The translations under genes and the position numbers were made by a program. DNA of 64,000 nucleotides from a virus: positions 1-64,000 of IMG/VR virus record IMGVR_UViG_3300028388_003025; one strand, 5' to 3'. This document shows positions 15,399 to 23,720 of the stretch, piece after piece; position 1 is the stretch's first letter, and the number at the start of each line of letters is the position of its first letter. The notes under the pieces are model-generated. The model made no database searches. It worked only from the letters and a program-made list of their open reading frames with translations, and was not told the DNA's origin.

Positions 15399-15938
15399 AT
15401 GTTAAACCCTTGGTTAATAGCACCATTAATTCTCGGCTACGGCACGGCGGCTGCATGGCTGCTGCGACTTTTTAAACCGACAACTAAACTGAATCACCTC
15501 GGCAATCTTTCAACAGGATTTTCTGTAGCATTTGGCGAGGAGCTAATCTTTAGATATGGAATCATGCATTTATTTCTAATAAACTATATTGGCCTTGATC
15601 CAAACATTGCATTGATAACTAGCGCGTCAATCTTCAGCATACTCCACTTTCTTGCAGGCATGTACCGCAATGGTATTGAATATGATACGGACATAGAATT
15701 TATCATGATAGCTATAGGATTGTTTCTATTAGGCTGTGTGACCGGTAAGTACTTCTTAACATCAGGCAATATAATAAATGGAATGATATTTCACGCAATG
15801 GCTATCTTTGCTGTACAAACGTTGACTGGCATCATGAACAATGAGGGTGCGGCTAACAAATGGATAATTGACAATGGTCATCAATTCATTCGCCTTCCAT
15901 ACGCTTGGGCGATAATGATTCTTTTCCTAATCAAGTAA
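15399..15938 (+). CDS. CPBP-type intramembrane metalloprotease, 179 aa
   Basis: Two signature motifs of the CAAX-protease/bacteriocin-processing (CPBP, PF02517) family are seen: E47-E48-L-I-F-R52 (EEXXXR) and F79-S-I-L-H83 (FXXXH). A third histidine (H132, in GMIFHAM) sits where the family has HXXXN, but the Asn is absent. Several hydrophobic helices make it an integral membrane protein. In bacteria such proteins cleave prenylated peptides or give immunity to self-produced bacteriocins. Its pairing with an M16 peptidase suggests a joint peptide-processing or envelope role. Leaderless start. Confidence 0.85.
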   Translation: MLNPWLIAPLILGYGTAAAWLLRLFKPTTKLNHLGNLSTGFSVAFGEELIFRYGIMHLFLINYIGLDPNIALITSASIFSILHFLAGMYRNGIEYDTDIEFIMIAIGLFLLGCVTGKYFLTSGNIINGMIFHAMAIFAVQTLTGIMNNEGAANKWIIDNGHQFIRLPYAWAIMILFLIK

Positions 15939-16286
15939 ATGAGTATCAAAAAGATAACAAGAGAGTTATTAAAGGGCAAGAAGTGGCTACCAGTAACTTA
16001 CTCAACAATATATGGAATGTTAATACCAATTGCTAAGAAGCATGGCTACGCATTGGCATTGCATGGCTCTATGGTTCGAGACCTAGATCTTGTCGCAGTT
16101 CCTTGGACCGCGAAAGCAAGTAGTCATAGAAAGTTAATTGGATCAATAAAGAAAGCAATCGGATCGCCACAGACGATAAAGAATATATTAGACGATGTTG
16201 GCATCAAGCCACATGGCCGCAAGGCGTATACAATACTTAGTGGCGATAACACTTGGATTGACTTAAGCATCACATCCCTTATATAA
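15939..16286 (+). CDS. Nucleotidyltransferase-like phage protein, 115 aa
   Basis: The core YALALHGSMVRDLDLVAVPW has the GS...DXD arrangement of a minimal nucleotidyltransferase fold. I recall the same phrase in many small phage and plasmid proteins of unknown role. The protein is short and may lack the third acidic residue. The start codon follows the CPBP stop directly, so it is translated in tandem. Confidence 0.65.
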   Translation: MSIKKITRELLKGKKWLPVTYSTIYGMLIPIAKKHGYALALHGSMVRDLDLVAVPWTAKASSHRKLIGSIKKAIGSPQTIKNILDDVGIKPHGRKAYTILSGDNTWIDLSITSLI

Positions 16287-16303
16287 TATTCATGCTCGCA
16301 AGC

Positions 16304-16331
16304 ACGAACGAACGAAACGAACGAAACGAAA
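16304..16331 (+). repeat. CGAA/CGAAA short tandem repeat
   Basis: Alternating CGAA and CGAAA units lie in the 60-base gap before the 140-aa gene. A 16-codon frame (16292-16342) runs through them with a TATAAT four bases upstream. It could be a leader peptide, but I do not claim it. Confidence 0.6.
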
Positions 16332-16347
16332 GAAGGAAGTGATTTGA

Positions 16348-16770
16348 ATGAAGGATAAAACGTCTAAAGACGAGTTTGATTCCACGCTCAAGAAGGTAGC
16401 CAAGCAAACGTTTGATACCTCAGCAGTTTGGGAGATGCTCGCAGATCTCAAGTATTACGCAAAGGATATGTTAGAAGGCAAGGGCATGTCCTCGAAGAGT
16501 CCATTACTATTCAGTCTTAATGTCATAAAGCCATCCAGGCGAGAGCTTGACAAGATTCTCATAGATGAGAATGGTAATTATCGCGAAACAATACGCGGAG
16601 AGCAGATAGCCTCTGTGTATCATTACTTAGAGCACTCGGCAAGAGAATTCTCTAATTATGTACACAGCAAGGAAGAAGATGCAGAATATTTCTACACACA
16701 TGTAATGTCATTCATATGGAGAGCCATGAATCGAATTGATGAGAATGTAGTGTTCTGCGCCGCATGTTAA
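16348..16770 (+). CDS. Hypothetical protein, 140 aa
   Basis: AGAAGGAAG lies upstream of the ATG. The protein is soluble and helical, with TLKKVAKQTFDTSAVWEML near the N-terminus and the ending VVFCAAC. No family recognised. It is the last gene before the probable noncoding RNA. Confidence 0.65.
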   Translation: MKDKTSKDEFDSTLKKVAKQTFDTSAVWEMLADLKYYAKDMLEGKGMSSKSPLLFSLNVIKPSRRELDKILIDENGNYRETIRGEQIASVYHYLEHSAREFSNYVHSKEEDAEYFYTHVMSFIWRAMNRIDENVVFCAAC

Positions 16771-16798
16771 TTAATTAGCCTGGTGTTTGCGAGCACCA

Positions 16799-16826
16799 TT
16801 GACAATTTAATTCATTAGTATATAAT
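16799..16826 (+). promoter_or_regulatory. Perfect-consensus sigma70 promoter
   Basis: TTGACA and TATAAT, both perfect, are separated by 16 bases. This is the best promoter in the window, yet no start codon with a ribosome site follows within 300 bases. It therefore points to an RNA gene. Confidence 0.8.
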
Positions 16827-16832
16827 ACATTC

Positions 16833-17135
16833 CGCAAAGTAAATGTTTGGTGGCCGAATAATGTGCTACGCAGGCATAAGGCACAGTTATTGATGGAGGT
16901 AACAATCCATTACCCAACGTCAAGTGATGAGGGAGAGGTAGCTGGTTCCCGCCCGTAGAAATCAACATGGACAGGACAGTCTTGCAAAATGATAACTACT
17001 GCGGAAGGGCGATAAGTTGAAAGACTAGGTTTAGGTGTTTGCTGGACTTGAGCAATTGTATTGTGGGAAGCCATGATACAGCCAGGCTTGAAAGGCGGCA
17101 TGTAGATATTTCTTTCCCTAACATTTACTTTGTTT
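16833..17135 (+). ncRNA. Probable structured noncoding RNA, about 300 nt
   Basis: The predicted transcript starts just before CAAAGTAAATGTT (16835-16847) and ends just after its exact complement AACATTTACTTTG (17120-17132). This gives a perfect 13-base closing helix. The interior is richer in GC than the phage average and has local hairpins, such as GGTAA/TTACC at about 16898-16914, GGGA/TTCCC at 16931-16950, GTGC/GCAC at 16863-16884 and TGCT/AGCA at 17040-17054. I do not recognise tmRNA, RNase P, 6S or a group I intron. It lies between the head-region start and the packaging genes. Confidence 0.65.
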
Positions 17136-17176
17136 CTTAATATTCATGCTACTATATATAGAGTGATTAATAATGC

Positions 17177-17205
17177 TTGACTCTATGACTTCTTTTGCAT
17201 AAAAT
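17177..17205 (+). promoter_or_regulatory. Promoter with leaderless start for packaging genes
   Basis: TTGACT and TAAAAT are 17 bases apart. The ATG at 17212 follows the -10 box by exactly six bases. Confidence 0.75.
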
Positions 17206-17211
17206 ATTCAT

Positions 17212-17514
17212 ATGGTTAATCAAATAAATGAGACACCTCTACAACTAGTGTTAAGAACAGCAACTAACGCTATTGCAACTAAAGACAAGACCTTAATGCC
17301 GGAATGGGATGAGATCTTAGCAATTGAGTTAATGACTGCAGATAGCAGAATGGAAATGCCGATGGTCCTTGATTATGTTAACCGAGGCTTAATAGGCAGG
17401 TTCTTTAAAGCATTCTGTCCTACATTATTAGAATACGTATTAGAGAAGGCTGTTAGCATGTATGGCATGCAGCCGAAGGGAGAAGAGGATGCCAGTCCAG
17501 AAGAGAAAGAATAA
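17212..17514 (+). CDS. Hypothetical packaging-region protein, 100 aa
   Basis: A small helical protein with no ribosome site, expressed from the leaderless promoter just upstream. The C-terminus is acidic (KGEEDASPEEKE). It overlaps the next gene's start. Position suggests a packaging or small-terminase partner, but I see no helix-turn-helix. Confidence 0.65.
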   Translation: MVNQINETPLQLVLRTATNAIATKDKTLMPEWDEILAIELMTADSRMEMPMVLDYVNRGLIGRFFKAFCPTLLEYVLEKAVSMYGMQPKGEEDASPEEKE

Positions 17515-18199
17515 ATCAGTCGGCGATGGAGTCCGCGCAGAGTCAAGGCGTCAGCTATTGAGCTTAGCGCTGCATCTTGCAGGGAAGCGATTCGGACCTG
17601 ACTTAAAGAGTTCATTAGCAGTTCACAAGTGTGGAATGAAATATTTTCTAGACAACGTTGCATTTCCATATGTAGTCTCTGCTTTATTGAAGGGAGACTT
17701 CCCTGACGACATGTTAAAGTATTTAGTTGATCCTGTAGACCCTAACACTGGAACGCATATTATTGACAAGGTTCAAGAAGATGCGCGTATAGTTAAGGTT
17801 GATTCTACTACTGGCGAGGTACAAGGTAGTGCAGAGCTAGACATGGCGATGGATACTGTCGAGACTGCAATGATAGATAGCGCATTAGAGTCTGACCTTA
17901 AAGATGTCACAGTTAATGACACTAAGCAAGATATTGATATGGTCGAGTCTGAAGAAGACTCTATTACTAAAATAGATGAGGATCTTTCAGAACAACTCGG
18001 ACCACTTCCCGAACTGGAAGAAAAAGGGCAGGGGCTCCCCCCAGCATCTGCCCCTCCTCTCAAAGCTGAGGAGTATATTGAGGATGATGAAGAGATTGAT
18101 AATGTATTAAACAATCTTGATGTGTCGGGGATACCTGAGACACCTGAAGAAGCAGTCACCTCTACTTACAGCGTAGAGGAATTAAAAGGATTTGTCTAA
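17489..18199 (+). CDS. Hypothetical packaging-region protein, 236 aa
   Basis: The ATG at 17489 is preceded by GGGAG at seven bases, and in-frame starts further upstream lack a site. Residues 1-20 are very basic (MPVQKRKNKS), then a helical domain follows to about residue 90. The rest is a long acidic, disordered-looking tail with IDEDLSEQLGPLPELEEKGQ. The stop overlaps the next start as TAATG. Function unknown; a terminase small subunit or regulator is possible. Confidence 0.65.
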   Translation: MPVQKRKNKSVGDGVRAESRRQLLSLALHLAGKRFGPDLKSSLAVHKCGMKYFLDNVAFPYVVSALLKGDFPDDMLKYLVDPVDPNTGTHIIDKVQEDARIVKVDSTTGEVQGSAELDMAMDTVETAMIDSALESDLKDVTVNDTKQDIDMVESEEDSITKIDEDLSEQLGPLPELEEKGQGLPPASAPPLKAEEYIEDDEEIDNVLNNLDVSGIPETPEEAVTSTYSVEELKGFV

Positions 18200-19296
18200 T
18201 GACTCAGGGGGGCGCTAAAGACAAACATACGGACTTAGCCAAGAAAGATGAGCTAGACCTAGCTGCATTGTTCGTTAGTAACAGAACAATTGCTGAAGGA
18301 CCTTATGGATCTGCAAGAGGATCCGATTGGCCTGACTATTGGTGGTATTCAGTTCTTTCATTAGAGAATTCTTTAGAGCGGAAGATATGTGGAGCTAGAA
18401 TCACTAATGGCGATGTATGTTTAGAAGATCCTGGCGATAATGATAGATGTGCCGAACATGAGCACTTCACATTCCATGCACCTAATCCTGATGGAGCCTA
18501 TTCCCTAGATGCTGCAAAGAACTTCCTTATAAGTAGGATATCTCATTCCTTTGTAAAGAAATGCAGTAGCGCGTGCGTGATGATAGGCGAATGCCAGAAT
18601 CCTCCTAAGGGAGAGCCATGCTTTAGAGAATTAGATGTTTACAACAATATAATACTGCATAAGCTTGCAGACAGTGTTAAGGTTGGCATACCGTTAACCT
18701 TTACTCAACTGATAGGATTAAGGCGATCAGCTATCAACGAGATCCAGATGTTGCGTAACGACGAGTTAATTGCAAGAGAAGGCACTACTGTTCGGCTAGA
18801 GAAACTAAAAGAGACAAGGTATGGTACAGAGTCTGAAGAGACGTACATTGTTAATCCAGCCTTGATGGCTAACACATATTTAAACAAAGAGAACAAGGAC
18901 TTGATGAGAGAGTCCCTAATGACGTCGAAGGTACAACATGAGAGTAAGATCGCAGAGAAGAACGCAGAATCCAAGAAACTCAATGCTGCTTCTAAAGAAA
19001 AGGCTGCAGACATACTTGAACATGTATTAAAGGAAGTTAATGACATGCCTGCGCAGATTCCAGGCGTTGGCTCGATGGATGAGGTATTAGCTGCGCATGC
19101 TAACTCGAATGCCAAGGTTACCGACGATCATCTCAACGAAGAGAAGAAGACGATTGATATAGAGCCCGAGCAGAGTCCAGGCGAGTCGGTCGCTGTTGAA
19201 GGGCAGGTTGTAGTAGATGAAGACAACAACCCTTCTGTAATAGATGAAGAAGGAAACTTGAGACCATTGCCAGGCAGAGCGGAAGCGGAGATATAA
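18199..19296 (+). CDS. Cysteine-rich packaging-region protein, 365 aa
   Basis: Residues 60-145 hold many cysteines: ICGARI, VCLEDPG, RCAEHEH, then KKCSSACVMIGECQ and GEPCFRE. This looks like one or two zinc or iron-sulfur sites. The middle part has a helical LRRSAINEIQMLRNDELIAR segment that could bind DNA, followed by an alanine- and lysine-rich helix and an acidic tail. It sits between the start of the packaging operon and the large terminase, so a small-terminase role is a fair guess but unproven. Confidence 0.65.
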   Translation: MTQGGAKDKHTDLAKKDELDLAALFVSNRTIAEGPYGSARGSDWPDYWWYSVLSLENSLERKICGARITNGDVCLEDPGDNDRCAEHEHFTFHAPNPDGAYSLDAAKNFLISRISHSFVKKCSSACVMIGECQNPPKGEPCFRELDVYNNIILHKLADSVKVGIPLTFTQLIGLRRSAINEIQMLRNDELIAREGTTVRLEKLKETRYGTESEETYIVNPALMANTYLNKENKDLMRESLMTSKVQHESKIAEKNAESKKLNAASKEKAADILEHVLKEVNDMPAQIPGVGSMDEVLAAHANSNAKVTDDHLNEEKKTIDIEPEQSPGESVAVEGQVVVDEDNNPSVIDEEGNLRPLPGRAEAEI

Positions 19297-19764
19297 GTGG
19301 CCGTGACAATTGCGATAACTGAGAATAGCAAGTATACAGTAGATACTGCATCATCTTCCGAGATTATGCCGCGACTCCGCCGTGACTCAGTATGTGTTGA
19401 GTGTCCGAGGAAATTCGAATGCCTTATGGGTGAAAACCAAAAGGAACCTATAACGTTGCTAGGTGATAGCGAATGCTTCCACAGAATGGTAGCCGACAGG
19501 ATTGCGTCGATCTATGATGCTGGCGAGACCATTATTTATAGTCTAGAGGTATCATTCGACAGGTTACTTAGCGATAAGCGCAAGGACAATGGATTGTCTG
19601 TATGTGTAAAGATCGTGAGCAGCAAAGACAAGCTTAACCTGTGCATTGAGGCAGTTTTCGGATATGACATCATTATAAGACAAGAACTCATGGATAAAGT
19701 AATTATGACTCATAACACGTTCGGCTATACCTCATCAGAGTTTGTAACTAAGGTAGAGCGCTAA
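19297..19764 (+). CDS. CX2CX5C-motif protein next to terminase, 155 aa
   Basis: A GTG start follows GCGGAG at eight bases. The motif CVECPRKFEC at about residues 33-42 is the same as in the leftward cysteine-family genes, and a fourth cysteine follows 16 residues later (SECFHRM). That makes CX2CX5CX16C, as in the 232-aa member. It is the only family member on the plus strand and among virion genes, so the family may not be restricted to early functions. Confidence 0.72.
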   Translation: MAVTIAITENSKYTVDTASSSEIMPRLRRDSVCVECPRKFECLMGENQKEPITLLGDSECFHRMVADRIASIYDAGETIIYSLEVSFDRLLSDKRKDNGLSVCVKIVSSKDKLNLCIEAVFGYDIIIRQELMDKVIMTHNTFGYTSSEFVTKVER

Positions 19765-21546
19765 ATGGTTTTAGAAGTAGACAATTATAAGCTAGAGTAC
19801 GAGGGAAATAAACTTTATCTCCCTCTTACCGACTTATTAAAGAACGAACCTCACCAGACGGAGCCATATCATCCTCAAGGTATATATATAAGAAACAAGA
19901 TGGTCAGGAAGATAACTGACCGTACCGATCTTGACCAGGCGGGCAAAGATTCCCTATTAAGGAAGTTAGACAAGCGAGTATTTACATACGACCACTTCAG
20001 GACAGACACTGGCGAACGGATGGAGCTTCGACCTTATCAGGTAGGGCTAGCAAATACATGGGCACCTAACATAGCGAACCAATCAAGTCGATCAGTAGGT
20101 AAATCAACTTTAATCGAAGTTGAGGCACTATGGGGCGCGGAAGTATTCCCGGGGTTCCAGACATTGATAGCAACTCAGGGTGAGTCGCAGCTATATCCTA
20201 TTATGGAGCGTATTATATATAGAATAAACAATGATCCATACTTAAAGTCTCAATTGGCAAAGAAGCCGGTACGTAATCCTAAGTATCACATAGTATTCAA
20301 GAACGGTCACCAGATATGGGGATCTATCGCTGGGCCAGACGGAACAAACTTTAACGGGCTTCATGTTCACAGGATATTGGTTGATGAATCGCAGATCATG
20401 ACGAAGAAGGCATGGACTGAGTTATGGCGTTGTCGAAACATGGGATCGTTAACTTCAATTAGAATTATGGGCGTGCCTAACGGATTACGGGACAGAAAGT
20501 TCTTTGACCTTACTAACGACCGCAAACATTGGGAGTGGTTTCATTTTACTCAGTGCATGTTACCTGAATCTAACTTCAATGAAGTAATTAGTGGTGCGAA
20601 GGAATATTCCGACATCGGCTACCCTGACTTTAACAATCCTGATTTCCTTCAGCAGTTTCTTGGATTGCATGCGGTACCTAGTAGAACTGGTATTGATTTC
20701 GATGCATACCTTAAAACAATAAAAGAATATGCTTTCTATCAGATCATTGATATACCTAGGTCAGTATTCCCAGAGATCATAACTGAAGACCCAGAACCGA
20801 TTGCAAGATCGTTCATGGACTTTGCTGGCGATCAGGTAAAGGAGATCGACCATTTTATTAAAGACGAAGGGGTTAGCAAGATATTTGCTGGGGCTGACCT
20901 TGGTTATGCATCCGACCCTACAGAAGTAGTATTATTTTACGAAGACCCTGCTAATAACAATAAGTTAACTGCGATGTGTAGATTCCACTTCGAACGTATT
21001 GATTATCCAATCCAGTGTGCATTACTAGAATTTTTATTCAATCGCTACCCGATAGTTCGAATGGGCATCGACCTTGGTAACAATGGTCTTGCTGTCCATC
21101 AATTCATGATGGCTAAGTCGTCAAAGTATTCCGAGCGGCTGCGAGGCTTCTTCGCCAACCAGAAGATACTAGTTGGGTACACTGCCGACGATCATGAACA
21201 GATAAGGCAGATGAAAGAGTTTACTACATCAAAGATAAACTCACTTTGCATATCTGATTCAATTACATACAAGCGAGACAAGTTCCGTACCGATCAATAC
21301 TCTAATGTAGTATATAGAATAACATCTGCAGGTAACACTGTATTTCCAAAGGGTAATGATCACATCCTTGATGCCGACAGGTGTATGGTAGCGGCATGGC
21401 ACTTATATAGAGAACGCTTAGAAGAGGGTGGTGGTGAAGGAGCGCTTGATCAAAATTTCATTGCATCATTAAAGACGAAGTCACATTTATCTAACAATCC
21501 ATCTGGAAGTAAGATTGCAGGTGTTGGGATATTGCCATCAGTTTAG
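19765..21546 (+). CDS. terL: Terminase large subunit, 593 aa
   Basis: The ATPase has a Walker A variant SSRSVGKST (residues 107-115) and a Walker B ILVDE with D207-E208. The C-terminal RNase H-like nuclease supplies acidic residues at D378 (GADLGYASDPT), D436 (GIDLGNNG) and D536/D538 (LDADR). Together they form the motor that fills the capsid and cuts concatemeric DNA. Length is normal for the family. It directly abuts the upstream cysteine-motif gene. Confidence 0.95.
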   Translation: MVLEVDNYKLEYEGNKLYLPLTDLLKNEPHQTEPYHPQGIYIRNKMVRKITDRTDLDQAGKDSLLRKLDKRVFTYDHFRTDTGERMELRPYQVGLANTWAPNIANQSSRSVGKSTLIEVEALWGAEVFPGFQTLIATQGESQLYPIMERIIYRINNDPYLKSQLAKKPVRNPKYHIVFKNGHQIWGSIAGPDGTNFNGLHVHRILVDESQIMTKKAWTELWRCRNMGSLTSIRIMGVPNGLRDRKFFDLTNDRKHWEWFHFTQCMLPESNFNEVISGAKEYSDIGYPDFNNPDFLQQFLGLHAVPSRTGIDFDAYLKTIKEYAFYQIIDIPRSVFPEIITEDPEPIARSFMDFAGDQVKEIDHFIKDEGVSKIFAGADLGYASDPTEVVLFYEDPANNNKLTAMCRFHFERIDYPIQCALLEFLFNRYPIVRMGIDLGNNGLAVHQFMMAKSSKYSERLRGFFANQKILVGYTADDHEQIRQMKEFTTSKINSLCISDSITYKRDKFRTDQYSNVVYRITSAGNTVFPKGNDHILDADRCMVAAWHLYRERLEEGGGEGALDQNFIASLKTKSHLSNNPSGSKIAGVGILPSV

Positions 21547-21590
21547 ATTGAATTGGTGATTGATTTATTATATGATAGAGGGAGCGAAAA

Positions 21591-21797
21591 ATGAATAACA
21601 AGAAAATAAAGCAGAGGCCGGTAACGTCTCCGCCTCCAAAGGAGAATAAAATATTTTTAAGCAAGGCGCAAGCCGAACTTTTAAAATTCATGGAGGAAAA
21701 GCTTTATGGCAAGTTGACTCTAGTAATAGAGAAGGGCGAGCCGAAAAGAATATTGAACGCCGAGTATTCGATAAAACTAAGGAATAGTAGTATATAA
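21591..21797 (+). CDS. Small paired protein A, 68 aa
   Basis: AGAGGGAG precedes the ATG. The core LSKAQAELLKFMEEKLYG, then LVIEKGEP, matches the following gene (ISDRQLGLLKFIEAF, then SFENGDP), so the two are diverged duplicates. Position between terminase and portal is consistent with a head-assembly helper. Family not recognised. Confidence 0.65.
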   Translation: MNNKKIKQRPVTSPPPKENKIFLSKAQAELLKFMEEKLYGKLTLVIEKGEPKRILNAEYSIKLRNSSI

Positions 21798-21798
21798 T

Positions 21799-21963
21799 AT
21801 GGCACAACAAGAAGAGTTAGTATTTATTTCGGACAGGCAGCTTGGCCTATTAAAATTTATTGAAGCCTTCGATGCCGACAGTGGAGCTATCGAAATTAGT
21901 TTTGAGAATGGCGACCCAGTTATAATCTCTATGGCAGAGAAGGAAGAGAAGGTACTTAGTTAA
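21799..21963 (+). CDS. Small paired protein B, 54 aa
   Basis: The gene starts two bases after the stop of its neighbour and ends in a TAATG overlap with the portal start. It has no ribosome site, so it relies on coupling. It shares the helix-then-strand pattern of the 68-aa neighbour. Confidence 0.62.
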   Translation: MAQQEELVFISDRQLGLLKFIEAFDADSGAIEISFENGDPVIISMAEKEEKVLS

Positions 21964-23636
21964 TGTTTGAAGAAATAAGAAAGACTTTCAAGCCTGGTGG
22001 TTTTAATAATTTTGGGAAGCCCACCAAGGCACCAAACCCTAGACTGCCATATAGCCAAGTAAACAAGAAGCCATCTTTACTGGATAAGATAAAGAAGGTA
22101 AGACCAAAAGAAGTTACTGAACCTGATTATATAGTAGGCAAAGGCAAGATCAATGGCATAAGACCAAAGTCACATGCAACTGACCCTGGCCTTGATGCAT
22201 TAAAACAAAAAGAGACATTATACTTCCCAACCTTCGAAGATAGTATATACACATTAACAAAAGCGAAGGCAAAGCTTTATCGCTTCATGCGAGACACTAT
22301 TCCTGATATTGATGCAGGTATCTGGGCATGGACTAGAATTTGTGACACAAAAAGAAAATTAATTATAAATGGCGGGACTGACATTCAAAAGGCTAAGGCT
22401 CTTGAGATTGTCAACATGTTGGATGAACGTTTATATGAACATGACTTCGTTAAGGCATCTGGTTTTGATTTATTATCAGGCCGTGCATTCATGGATATGT
22501 TCACTACTGGATCATCAGCTGGTGAGGTATGGATTGGCAATGGTGGTAGACAAGTTAACAAATTCCTGACAGTACCACCTGAGAGTATAAGATTTAAAAG
22601 AAAGAACAGAGTTGAAGTTGAAGCGTACCAATATTGGGAGTCTTCAAACAAACTTGCGAAGTTAAATAAGAATACCTTCATATATATGCCACTCAATCTA
22701 GAGAGTGCAGAGCTTTATGGTAAATCAATGTTAACTTCTATTCCATTCGTTTCATTAATACAAAATCAATTAATGAGAGACATGTCTGCAGCAATGCACA
22801 ATGCTGGCTACACAAAGTATCACTATTCAATGACTCCACCTCCAAAGTTGGCTGGCGAGTCAAAGGACGCATACACACAAAGAATCTCTAGCCAGTTCAA
22901 TGAATTCATTATGCAAATGACTAAACTGAATCCAGAAGACAACATTGCTACTTATGACAACATAGACGTAAAGGTTCCTAGCGGAAGCGGTGGCGGTGGC
23001 GGCAGCGCAGTAGTCTGGTATGATTCGTATAAAGCGGTAGAGGAACAGATCATATCTGGGTTAAAGCTTGCGCCATTCATGATTGGTAGAAACTATGACA
23101 CCACCGGCGAATTTGGTACAGCACAGTATGATTTAATTTTAAGAAACGCAACTGCAGTTCAAAGAATAGTTGGAAACATGCTTGCCTGGTTAGCAAACTT
23201 AGAGCTAGCAATGAAAGGTTCTCCATGCCGAGTCCAGATTGAGTATGACAACACTCGTACGGTTGGTGCGCTGTTAGAATCACAAGCTGAGCTAATGAGA
23301 ACAAAAGCTACTATAATAAAGCGTAATGAAGGAATCTTATCTCAGAAAGAAACTGCCGAGGAGTTAGGCTATGATCAATACGATCATGATGGACCTAACC
23401 CTAAATTTATGAACTCGCAAATATCAGTTGACCAAGTGGGAGACACAATGCCTACTAATGGCCAGGCTTCGCTAGACAATATGTCTGAGCAAGAGATATT
23501 AAGATTAACTGATCGTGACATATTGGATATGAATTTAGATGCAAAGACGATTCGTGAGATTAGACTATTCAAAAGAGATGAGGCTAGCAAAAAACATAGA
23601 CACATCGAAGAGACTCACGATATTGATTTTGGCTAA
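21963..23636 (+). CDS. Portal protein, 557 aa
   Basis: Position directly after the terminase, the length, and the central helical stretch (YGKSMLTSIPFVSLIQNQLMR) match the portal family. A long stem helix and a clip-like region with PSGSGGGGG follow. The product would form the dodecameric gate for DNA at one capsid vertex and dock the terminase. The C-terminus is basic with KRDEASKKHRH. Confidence 0.85.
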   Translation: MFEEIRKTFKPGGFNNFGKPTKAPNPRLPYSQVNKKPSLLDKIKKVRPKEVTEPDYIVGKGKINGIRPKSHATDPGLDALKQKETLYFPTFEDSIYTLTKAKAKLYRFMRDTIPDIDAGIWAWTRICDTKRKLIINGGTDIQKAKALEIVNMLDERLYEHDFVKASGFDLLSGRAFMDMFTTGSSAGEVWIGNGGRQVNKFLTVPPESIRFKRKNRVEVEAYQYWESSNKLAKLNKNTFIYMPLNLESAELYGKSMLTSIPFVSLIQNQLMRDMSAAMHNAGYTKYHYSMTPPPKLAGESKDAYTQRISSQFNEFIMQMTKLNPEDNIATYDNIDVKVPSGSGGGGGSAVVWYDSYKAVEEQIISGLKLAPFMIGRNYDTTGEFGTAQYDLILRNATAVQRIVGNMLAWLANLELAMKGSPCRVQIEYDNTRTVGALLESQAELMRTKATIIKRNEGILSQKETAEELGYDQYDHDGPNPKFMNSQISVDQVGDTMPTNGQASLDNMSEQEILRLTDRDILDMNLDAKTIREIRLFKRDEASKKHRHIEETHDIDFG

Positions 23637-23642
23637 TTTGTT

Positions 23643-23720
23643 ATGTTATACTTTAACATATCCGAGAAGAGCGAGCGGCCTTCCGAGATACCAAATATAA
23701 AAATGGAGGTCCGCGCTTAA
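23643..23720 (+). CDS. Possible 25-aa leader peptide
   Basis: An ATG at 23643 opens 25 codons whose stop overlaps the next ATG as TAATG. A ribosome-like GGAGG lies inside it and would also serve the following gene. There is no ribosome site for the leader itself, so it may be chance. Confidence 0.3.
   Translation: MLYFNISEKSERPSEIPNIKMEVRA

Noticed and set aside
16292-16342. 16-codon leader peptide in the CGAA repeat
   Set aside because: The -10 box is four bases from the ATG, unlike the six-base pattern, and the peptide is only the repeat translated.
16910-17101. Minus-strand 63-codon frame within the RNA gene
   Set aside because: No ribosome site, and the opposite strand has a perfect promoter and closing helix, so it is better explained as the RNA's antisense.
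16833-17135. phi29-type packaging RNA
   Set aside because: The phage has a standard large terminase rather than a phi29-type ATPase, and the RNA is longer. Location alone is not enough.
21787-21799. Leaderless start for the 54-aa gene
   Set aside because: The TATAAT touches the ATG, so transcription could not begin before the start codon. Coupling to the upstream gene explains it better.
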